NCBI GenBank assembly: GCA_013368445.1 | Contig: JAACJO010000030.1 | Span: forward strand, 62,001 to 126,000 | Direction: 5' to 3' | From: Leucocoprinus leucothites | Taxonomy: Eukaryota > Basidiomycota > Agaricomycetes > Agaricales > Agaricaceae | Length of the DNA stretch: 64,000 nt | Shown here: one piece after another, positions 55,018 to 64,000 of the stretch | Position numbering within the stretch: the stretch's first letter is position 1 | How the letters are laid out: the number at the start of each line of letters is the position of its first letter | Notes under the pieces: generated by a model | Databases searched by the model: none | Seen by the model: only the letters and a program-made list of their open reading frames with translations | What the model was told of the DNA's origin: nothing | Position numbers and translations under genes: made by a program

Positions 55018-57431
55018 CCTTCGTCGAAGTTTCAGCAGACGCTTCCTTTTCGGGCAGAACGTAAGGGAAGGCATAAACCCAGAATTGTCCAGGAAACTCG
55101 AGACCCATAAGTGCAAGCCTCTCTTTTTCATTTCCGAGCATGTAAACAGGACATTGGGGGTTGACGGCGGAGACTATTGCAAGTTGTTCTTGGATGTGGG
55201 CTTTCCAGTCAGGACATTTCGAGAGGATGATGTCACAGCTGGCATCGCAGTCACTGCCCGGGCCGAGGGAACCTTCGTACTCATGCCAGTAAGTATCCTG
55301 GACATGCAGTGGATGAGCAGTTGCAGGAGACTCGGTATGACAGTTAGTGACGTACAGTAGTGGACATGCGCATAAAACGGCCCATGGGATTGGGGAACTC
55401 AAGGTAATATTCGCGGTGCCTGAACCCATCTCTGGATTGACCTCCCTCAAATAGAGTTGGCCACAAGTCATCGAGTTCCCCAAAGCTGGCTACATTTATT
55501 TTCTTATCGACATTGATACTGTGAAAGTTAAAGCTTTGGATGTCAGTTTCTGATAACACTGCCCAATTGCGGAGTTTTGATGAAATGGGCTGGGAGAAGG
55601 TGTTAGGAGCGCTATAGAAGCAGAGCTACAAGGCAAACCTCAATTGCTAAGCCGATCAAGTCAGCAGCATGATAAAGAACGTCCTGGGACGGAAGAGTTG
55701 GGCAAAGGGCTCGGAAAAATTGTGATAGTTCATCGAAGCCGCATTCCTCTATAACATCGACATCCATCTCCATAAAGGCTTCAAGCATGTACCCAAAGGT
55801 ATCCGAGTGTTGGCCACCCCACCACTCGAGTGACCAGGTCAAGTGAATGCGCTCCTTGTCAATGAGATTATTGACTGTGTATTGTGTATGAGATAACGAG
55901 AAAACCATAAAGAGATATTGTCATACTTGGATTGTAGGACTCGGCAAGGATACGAATAGCACATTTAAACACCCGCCTCTGCACATAACCACGGTCTAAG
56001 TGGAATATGCCAGAGCGCGATTGGTGGCGCAGATAGTCCATGAAGGAAGCATGGTATGGGCTGATGGTTGTAAACGCTGCCTCTCTGGGCTCCGGTACCC
56101 GAATAATGGAGTGGAGTTTATGGAGAGCAGCATAAGCCTCAGCCTGAGTGACACTGAAAACACAACAGGTATGGACCAATTCAAGATAGTACACGGTGTA
56201 AGCACCATGAAGGAGGTCCTTTACAATACACCAGTGCTCATCGGAGACGGCGGAAAGGATTTCCGTATAAAGAGCGTCAAGAGTCGCAAAAGGATTTGAT
56301 TCCGATACGGAGATTCTGTCAATGACACTGATAACCTTTTCAAGTTGAGATATAGGATTTGCGTAATCTGGATCGTTGATGAACTGTATGATTGCGGAGG
56401 CAAAGATGAACATGCCATAGGCACGGTTCGCGATTTTTGTGAAATGCACTTCTGACGGCCATTGTTTTATTGAAGTTGGAAATGACACTGAATATTCCAC
56501 TCGGATTTCTTGGAATTTGTCACGCAAATAACGTTCAACGTCCTGGCAGGCCTCGTTGGAGTCAGTGGGGACCAAGAACTCTCGATAGTTTGCTTCACCA
56601 AGTTTGTTGAACGCGGATCGGATGTGAGGCTCTGGGCGGCTGGCTATGATCCAGATGATGGGAGATGTTGGATGCTCGGTGACCATTTGGCCAATCAGAG
56701 AGACGAGTTCTTGTTGGGTGCGCTCTCCTTTACACTCGTCCAAACCGTCAAGTGCGATTAAGATGGTCTCGTGATGTCCCTTGAACAAGACTTTGGCAAT
56801 AATAGGCTGGAGTATGAAGTGTTTGAATTGCTCTCGCATGGATTTATGGACGATGCGGGGGTCGCGAGTGAGCATATTGACCACGTGGGCCCTGTACGAT
56901 GGGTACTTTTGGGCCAGCTGGTACGCAATAGTCACGAATACACGTTGCGGATCGTCTCGTCTGGCTTTCGCGAAGAAGAGGGTAGCAGCCAAAATTGAAT
57001 TCGAGAATTCGGAGTCACGTTCGGAAATGGTCTGTATGATGGCCGATTTGCCAACACCAGCGGGACCATTAAGCCACACGATCGACGCTGTGCGTACAAG
57101 GTCATCTATCCACGCCTTGATTTCTCCCGATATGTCGAGCCGTGTTCCGGGATGACATTTGGGCGGGGGGTCCCGCTCCGAAGAATCGAATTCAGCACCA
57201 GGAAGTGACTCCTTTGCCAAGAGCCAAATAGCTTCTTTATCGTTGTCAGTCGATTGGCCTGTTCGTTCAGTTGGTATTTGGGGTTTTAGTCTCATCCGGG
57301 TAATAGTTGTACTGACCCATCATTGTGAGGTTGTCAATCTTGAAGCCATGTGCGTTCTCAAACATGGAGCCTGAAGACAAGGGGGCATTCCTAAGATTTT
57401 GGAGGCTCCGAAAGTTCCTTTGGGCCATCAT
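54931..57431 (-). CDS. NACHT-type STAND NTPase, copy 2
   Basis: Six exons: 57431-57317, 57258-55927, 55874-55639, 55589-55356, 55297-55018, 54959-54931; 741 aa, ending KAASN then TAA. All splice sites are at copy 1 positions plus 4040. Walker A GPAGVGKSA, Walker B ILIALDGLDEC, WIIASRPEPHIR and the HASFMDYLRHQSRSG block are intact. Most differences from copy 1 fall in the region before and after the NTPase core (for example VKDLLHGAYTVYYLELV against VKEFLHGVATAGYLNLV) and in the C-terminal part, while about 90 residues just after Walker A are identical. Both copies look functional. It is divergent from the gene at 57945, with about 510 bp between start codons. Confidence 0.85.
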
Positions 57432-57728
57432 TGGAATGGTCTCGATGAGAGTGGGAGGCGACGTAGGCAGGAAGAACCACCAGCCCCTATATACAGAATC
57501 TTCTCATGGGCACTTCATGTCACGAGCTGATTGGCAGTGCGGAGTTTTGGAAACCAGGTACTTACTGTAAATCTAGAACTCGAGCACAGGTATGGGGCAG
57601 AATACATGATGTACCGATATAACTTTTGGTTCGAAGGTTCTTCGTTATGCGAGTCGTCTGACTTCGTGGAAGCTGCCGAGCTGCCGAGCATTAAAGCTTC
57701 AACAGCTCTCGGTACCTATGGTCGGCGG

Positions 57729-57738
57729 TATATAAATA
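57729..57738 (+). promoter_or_regulatory. Possible TATA element in the divergent promoter
   Basis: TATATAAATA in the interval between STAND copy 2 and the 57945 gene, 207 bp before the plus-strand ATG, followed by a CTCTCTCTCCCTC tract, which is common near fungal transcription starts. It could serve the plus-strand gene with a leader of about 170 nt. Confidence 0.35.
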
Positions 57739-57944
57739 TAGAATTCTCTCTCTCCCTCACGGTGTGGTCAGGTGATAATCAGAACATAGCACGTGATGAT
57801 TAAAACGCGACCGCGATGTCGGACTGGGGTTTGTCGCTTGCTTGTATCTCGTAGTCCTGGACATCCGACTCATCTTACTCCCCTACGGTCATCATGCTCA
57901 GCGCACGAGCATCACATTTAGCCCTTGATGGGAGTCATTTCCCA

Positions 57945-60176
57945 ATGAAAACACCTGCGCGTAGTACTAGAACCCGTAGCGAAAACGCACATCAGGGCGC
58001 GATGACAATTCAAAACGGCAAGGGTAAAGCCAACGTCATGCGGACTCCTTTTCATCCAAAAACAGCGCGTATGTTTCAAACTCTTGTTATTGTGCAAGGA
58101 TGCTCATATCAGGTGACGAGGCAGAACCCCAACGGCTCTTGAAAGACGGTCCAGGGTCAACTTCGGCCAAAGCTCCAATTCACTTGATCACTCGGTCCAA
58201 TAAACCACTGGCAGACAAAACCCCTTTTGCGAACCGTACACTTAACATCTATCATACTCCCGCACCGGACCACAAGCCCCCTAAGCTCAACCTTCTCGCC
58301 CCAGTTGTACATGATCAGCACACGACGCCAGACTCAGGTCCTGGATCTGCACGGGCCAGCTCCACGAGACGGCACTCGAGGGCTCCAAAGCCCTCTGTTG
58401 CATTTCAAACCCCAGCTAACCAAGGGAATCACTGGGATGTGAGTGACGGCGAAATCGTGGTTCCTGAGATGGAGCAGGTTCTCGAGATTGAGGAGGAGTT
58501 TGATGATTCGGAAGAAATTGAGTATATGCCTCCTAATACACTGGGTAAAGCTCCTTTACATTTTTTTGCGACTAGTCTGACCTCACCCGATGTTGTGATT
58601 GTTCTCAGACCTACCCTACCACCCACCATTCGAACTCGACCTCCCCGACTACAAGCTTCTAGGCCAAGCGGCACTGCGAAGCGTCTACACCTACCTGAAT
58701 GAAGAGCTCCCTGCCCCAACCTTCGACTTCACGATATCGGATCAAGATCTGATGAAGTGGGACTCGCTTTCCCTCCCATCGCTCCTATATCAAGACGAGT
58801 CCTCCGTACTTGCTTCCAAGAGCACTGTCAAACGATCTACGACGAACTCATTCACAGCCACTGCGAGACGACACCCAACCATTCGTGCTACTTCCGCTCT
58901 CACTTCTACCTCTCGTGCAAATTCCAGGCCAACGACTGCCACCTCTATACGTCCCGCCACCTCGGCATCTACCAAAACGCCAACAGCGAAACCTTCCACC
59001 CGACTTGCCGCCCCTACCAAAACCGTTCGTGTAACCTCCACGATCACTCGCCCACCTTCCACTACCCTTCGAGCCGCATCCTCCATTGCGCGTCAGTCTC
59101 ATGCTCCCACTACTACTCGCATCACTCGCCCGCAGGCTGACACCTCCACAAGGGCCGTACCTACCAACCCCAGTCGTGCCACGACAATCGGGAAAACTAC
59201 GGGTATCCCCGCGAAACCTATAACGACGACTTCAAACAGACCTATTATCTTGAGGAGGCCTGCAGCCATATCTTCTACAGCCAGGCCCGCGTCATCAGCA
59301 TCGGCCCTCCCAACTACCAAAGCTAGTGCTGTGAAGCCTACACGAACTGCCACAGCTTCTCGGGCTATATCTGCCGCTAGTATTTCGAGGAAACCTCCTG
59401 TTCCAAAACTTGCTGCAGTTCACGTCTCTGCTGTGATGCGAGCCAAATCGAGTGTAGCTGCAAGTGCTAGTATGAAGCAGGCGACAGCGTCAACCAAAAT
59501 ATCCGGAAAGTTAATTAAATCTTCAGGGATGATCGTAAAGTTGTCCAAGAAATCAGTTCATGACGCCGTCGGTCCAAAACAGGCTCCCATAGTCTCGGTT
59601 AATGAGGATGGTACAATGCCCCTAGGCGACCAAATTGTGGAAGTGGTTGTTGCTCTGGGCGAAGTCATTGGTTGTGACACCGGACAGCCGGAGAAAGCGG
59701 AGGACTCAGGGAAGGTTAAACTTGACCTAAGCATAGGGCAACCTACGGACGATTCGAAGGCGATGGCAAGTGTTCTCAACAACGCGTCAGCGGTCGGCGT
59801 CCGGGAGAATGAGGGGGATGAACTTGAAAGTAAGGATCCACTCTCACTCGGTCAGGTTTCCAGTGCGAGTGATGAAGCTCGGGTTGATGCGGCCGAAGAG
59901 AGCGGGGGTGATACACGAGTAGCTGAGAGGACCGTGATCGGATCCGGGGAAATTCAAGCAGACGATAGTGCTTCTCAAACTGAACTTGGCGGATCCATAA
60001 ATCCTTTCGCAGAGGCCGAAGCAGCGACGGGTTTGATGGCGCCAGCGGTGGGCGAAGGGCTCGTTCACAGTGTTGAACAGGTCAATGCTGGCCAGGTTGC
60101 CCTGGAGGTGACCCTAAATGAGGGCATCCAGGATGTGGCCAAAGAAGCTGAGGTCTCGAATACGAGTACAGGCTAA
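57945..60176 (+). CDS. Low-complexity Ser/Thr/Ala-rich protein of unknown function (707 aa)
   Basis: Three exons: 57945-58068, 58113-58544, 58609-60176, joined in frame by introns of 44 and 64 nt. The start MKTPARSTRTRSENA was chosen because it is conserved in the truncated copy at 53824. The first 200 residues hold short ordered-looking motifs (ADKTPFANR, then an acidic EIEEEFDDSEEIEYMPP, then FELDLPDYKLLGQAALRSVY). The centre (about 235-420) is a basic, disordered S/T/A/P/R repeat-like region with many TATSIRPATS-type and TAKPSTRLAAP-type stretches. The C terminus is acidic and Gly/Ala-rich. No enzyme or membrane signature is visible. The KTPF motif and charged disordered layout resemble cell-cycle or chromatin regulators, but that is speculation; I do not recognise the family. 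Confidence 0.75.
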
Positions 60177-61467
60177 ACCTGTTTAGTGAGGAGTGGTCTT
60201 TTTTATTCGTTAATTATTTTCTTGTTTTGTAGCAACTTCATGGGTTTCTTGGAGTGCAGAGGAATGTGTTGCGGGTTGAAATCGCATTCAAGCTGAATTT
60301 GTCCCATGCGGAATTGAGTTGCACGCTGAGCATTTCCGAACTTGAGTCATTGCAGCTGATACACGCGATGTGTCGACTATGGTGGTAAACAGCGAATGTG
60401 CGAGTGGGCGGACATAAGCTATATGAAAGCCATGTATGACATCGGTTGGGCGCTCCAGTGGGAACAATCAGCACCGGTCAGGACCTGTCAGGACACGAAG
60501 GAAGTACTTCTCTTCTACCATAGAAACAATGACAGATCTTCCTAATCGCCCCGATAGGTCAATAATACTGACATAATTCTCATTGATTTCGTACGAAGAC
60601 AACTGATATCTTATTGATGAACCATAATCATGTAGCTTAGTATGGAATGTTATACCGTTTACAGTGGAAGATTCAAAGGAAGCTCTCAAGAATACATATG
60701 TCCAAAACTACGGTAATGCTATTGATGATCCAGGTCAATGTGGGCTGGGGATAATCATCCTGCTGCTGATTTCGACATAACGCATGTGGGTGGTAAGGTT
60801 TTCCACGGGACTGGAGGCTTCAAAGCGAGTTGTCCGATAAGGAGGTAACTTCTCCCACCACAAACACGTACCCTGCTTCTGTTATGCAGGTTGGAGATTA
60901 GGTGCGGCAGGCCATTGTAGTAAGCTCACCGAGCCTCAAATCTGAAACAGCTTGAGGCTTCATTTAGGTCGGACCGGAAGCGAATATCTGACTAGTCGGG
61001 CGCGAATGGAGCAAGAAGGTTTTTGCTTTGCCGCATTCGGAGGTTTCATGGGGTGATAGTGATAACAATCTTATCCTATGCTTCTTTCCCATCTCCTGCA
61101 CCCAATCGAAAGATCATACTTAACAATTTGATGTAAGCATGAAGCATACTCTACAAAGACAGACATACCCACAGTGCCGGCGTACGCCCATCATCACTAT
61201 CAAGAAGTTGGATCGGAATCGACTATTTCTGGTTAGGGCTTGATGAACGGACATGTGGCATGAAGATTTGAATAGCTTGGGTTTTACAATCATCTCACCA
61301 CTGAGGTAAGCCTGTGCAGTTTGATTGTACTCTCATCATCATCATCATAATTCAGTGGAGGCTGCATTGACCGCGGGATGTCAGCCACCACTTCTTGATT
61401 TATACCCTTTGGTTACATACCCTCGGCCATATTGTCATTTCCACCTTGTCCATCCCCTCCCTCAACC
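60177..61467. other. Intergenic upstream of the G-alpha gene
   Basis: About 1.3 kb. Open frames at 60238-60474 and 60468-60689 on the minus strand show no family signal. A run of CATCATCATCAT lies at 61333. No gene is seen. Confidence 0.45.
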
Positions 61468-64000
61468 ATGAGCGTAGCTCGACGAACTAGTATAAGCAGT
61501 TTCGTCGCCCCGCTGACGGCTGCTCCTCCGGTAGAGAATGCAGAGGCCCTGAATCGTATGATCGAAGAGGATATAAGGGTATGTGTGTTGCTGTTGATGG
61601 GAATCGGTTCTTAGTAGAAGGTGTTCTCGTTTACAGAAGGAGAATGCTAGGCGTAAGGAAGAGAGGAGAAAGGAAGTCAAAGGTGAGTCGTTCAATATCG
61701 GAACGTCTCGGTTAATAAACTGAGAGCGCTTCTACCAGTGATGCTCCTTGGGCAGGCCGAGTCAGGTATACTTCTTGCTGTACAACAGCTATTCGATGCG
61801 TCTCATGCGGGATCTCAGGCAAATCGACACTTCAGAAGCAATTTCAAATATATTACGCAAAGAAATCCCTCGATGGCGAGCGACCGTGCTGGAAACCGGT
61901 CGTGTATTTCAACATAATCAAAGCTGTTCGCCTCGTGTTCAACGAGCTCGAATACCAGTTCTCTACGCAGGGGCGCGAAAATACAGAAGCACCAAAGGCG
62001 ATACAAGACCAGATTGCAGAGTTGCGTACAAAACTTCTTCCGTTGACCGCCTTGGAGGAATTGTTGGCGTCACATCTGAGTGGTGGTGCCACTATTGGGA
62101 CAGGGGGACGGACAGGGGCTTTTGTGCGCACGGGATGGCAGTCCTTAGTGGGTGGTCGCGGATCTTCGTCAAATGACGTCAAAGCTACTCAGGCTCTTGC
62201 GCGGACGGCTGAAGTTTCGAGCATCGCTGCAAAGTATTTGGCGAATTCGGTCAAGGATGTGCAAGCGCTATGGGCGCATCCTTCGGTGAAGCTGCTGCTA
62301 CATAACCAGAAGGTGCGATTGGAGGACTCGGCTTCCTTGTGAGTGCAACCCCTTTTGTTTGGGGAGCTCAACTCCCCGTTGGACTCGGCTGACGATTGTC
62401 ATCGCTTGCAATGATAGTTTCCTAGATGAAATTGCTCGGATAGCGGAGCCCGACTATGTTCCTTCGACAGGTTGAGCCATCTTTCAATTCTATCAGCGCA
62501 TCACCACTAAAATTTTTGATATGGCCCCTTAGACGATATTCTCAATGTCCGGCTACAAACACTGGGTGTGATGGAGCACTCATTTCCGATAACTATGGGC
62601 GGTCTTTCGTACAACTGGAAGATTTATGATGTTGGAGGCGCGGTGAGTGTCTTCGGTGTCGGACTTTCTATATCAACTTTATTGACTCATGATACCGTAT
62701 CATCTCTCCGTCCACAATACTTCCGATCCCTTCCGGCGTCTCCTGGCTTCTTCCTCCTCTCTAACAACCTTTCATCACGAATGATTTGATTTGCCTATAC
62801 TTATCCTTATGATTCCCAGCGCGGACAAGTAAGTGCTATAATCAATCCCACACTCCAATGGTTATTAACGACGCTTGTGAATTTATCTTTTGCTACGATA
62901 GAGGCAGACTTGGATACCGTTTTTTGATGATGGTGAGCAACTCCCATGGTTTCTGACTTTCCATTCCTTCATGGTATCCACTTCCTATGGATTTCTAAGG
63001 CACCTGATCCCTGATGATATCAGGATCAAACGCCTCGCACCGCTGCGGCATCCACTTCCTTTTATTGCCAACGTCTTCCTCACAGTGGCTGACTCTTTGG
63101 TTTCCGGTGCTTCTGCAACAGCAACGGCCATTATATTTTTAGGTGAGATCAATGCATCAAGCCCGAGATCATTCCAACACGACTTATACTTGGCATTTGC
63201 CAGCACCAATAAGTGCCTTTGACCAGGTGGGTTATCGTCTGGCCCATTATCATCGAATCACCTTTCTCACAATCTCCCACCGATACGACAATTATCCTCC
63301 CCGACAAACCCGTCACTCGCGTTCAAAAACGTCTATGCACTCACGATCCCTTCGTACACTTCGAAACGCTGTCCTGCTGTCCTGGTCATTGACTTCTTCT
63401 CCGCGGTATTCGCCATCGTTTCGTCGAACAATCACGAACAATACCTCTTTTATTCACCGATACCATTCTGTTGGTTGAATCAACTAATATGCACCACTGA
63501 ACCCTGGAATTACCGTTTTATGGGGCTCGTTATTATAGTACCTTGATGAAGATCCCAAGATCAACAGAATCGAAGATTCTCTCCAACTCTTTACCGCCGT
63601 ATGCTCCAACAAGCTGCTCAAAGATGCACACCTGGTGCTGCTACTAAACAAGGTACAGGATTCGCCTTTTTTTGCCATTCGACATCAACAGATAACTAAC
63701 ACATTACTCAGACTGACTTACTCAAGAAAAAGCTCGCGCAGGGAATCGGTATCCGGAAATAGTAAGTCAACTCCGTGATCCCCTCCCTCTCGACTTCTGC
63801 ACCTACATACCCTGTTACAAATCCCTCTCCTTCTCCCCCTTACTCGAAACTTCTCGAAACTTCTCGAGATCCAAAACTAGACTGATCTTCTCATCACTAC
63901 TATTCTTCTTTCATCATAGCATCACGAGCTACGCAGAACGTCCGAACACCTACGAGACCGCAGCGAGTTATTTCAAGTCACATTTCCAACAGGCGCATAA
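61468..64000 (+). CDS. Heterotrimeric G-protein alpha subunit, partial (3' end beyond window)
   Basis: Thirteen exons before the window ends: 61468-61578, 61637-61682, 61739-61765, 61819-62338, 62418-62470, 62533-62642, 62820-62828, 62902-62932, 63123-63143, 63204-63226, 63539-63652, 63712-63761, 63920-64000+. All junctions are in frame. G1 is GQAESGKST (about 57-65). The helical domain is about 55 residues longer than in a Gi-type alpha, with a Gly/Ser-rich loop (GGATIGTGGRTGAF). G2 is VRLQTLG, with the catalytic Arg at about 259 and the Mg-binding Thr. Switch II reads DVGGARGQRQTW, so the catalytic Gln is Ala at about 289. G4 is NKTD (354-357). The N terminus is MSVARRTS, with no Gly at position 2, so no N-myristoylation is expected. 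It belongs to the expanded Agaricomycete G-alpha group; its receptor and effector are unknown. Confidence 0.9.

Larger units (their letters stand above)
53945..57520. repeat. Segmental duplication, right copy (about 4.04 kb period)
   Basis: Direct repeat of 49905-53480, including the STAND gene and a tRNA relic. Coding identity is roughly 90 percent by eye. One tract, 56781-57110 against 52741-53070, is about 99 percent identical. Confidence 0.85.

Noticed and set aside
58790..59102. Minus-strand and second-frame ORFs inside the 57945 gene
   Set aside because: Produced by the low-complexity ACC/ACT/GCC codons of the real gene.
1..64000. CRISPR array, bacterial operon or phage features
   Set aside because: Intron-rich eukaryotic genes throughout; no regular short direct repeats with spacers were seen.

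Overview
The window comes from a filamentous basidiomycete, most likely an Agaricomycete. Genes are dense, with many 45-65 nt GT-AG introns, very small exons and several TATA boxes. The protein families present are typical of mushroom-forming fungi: DUF6533 membrane proteins, NACHT-type STAND NTPases, EF-hand/ZZ proteins, an expanded-clade G-alpha and a BCS1-like AAA ATPase. All exon structures below were read by eye from splice signals, frame continuity and comparison between paralogous copies inside the window; no RNA or database evidence was available.

Region 1 (1-32.7 kb) is a tandem array. The unit is a plus-strand serine hydrolase of the beta-lactamase/AmpC-like superfamily facing a minus-strand gene for a DUF6533 seven-helix membrane protein. 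Five DUF6533 copies (5485-7057, 11007-12571, 16397-18012, 23027-24624, 28032-29623) can each be read as an open gene of about 13 exons, with a conserved TATA box about 50-60 bp upstream of the ATG. The hydrolase copies beside them (100-1641, 3128-5000, 8440-10551, 13905-15991, 20473-22558, 25990-27583) are broken by frameshifts, stops, deletions and in one case a solo LTR. More diverged hydrolase relics lie at 18.8-19.6 kb and 30.4-32.5 kb. A small secreted cysteine-containing protein gene (1923-2242) sits in the first interval.

Region 2 (33.3-43.5 kb) is a tandem pair of very large EF-hand/ZZ zinc-finger genes with the same 14-exon layout. The second is open (1285 aa). The first has a nonsense codon in exon 9.

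Region 3 (43.8-48.1 kb) holds a tRNA-Thr(AGT) gene with a pol III terminator and a BCS1-like mitochondrial AAA ATPase gene with 7 exons.

Region 4 (49.9-60.2 kb) is a duplication of about 4.04 kb carrying two NACHT STAND genes. Each copy also carries a decayed tRNA-Thr relic. A truncated 5' end of the flanking plus-strand gene was copied with it. That gene, a 707-aa low-complexity protein of unknown function, survives at 57945-60176.

Region 5 (61.4-64.0 kb) is the 5' part of a G-protein alpha subunit gene (13 exons seen) that lacks the catalytic switch II glutamine. The window ends inside it.

The loci do not form an operon-like pathway. The common theme is local duplication followed by unequal decay, in families linked to sensing, self/non-self recognition and signalling.
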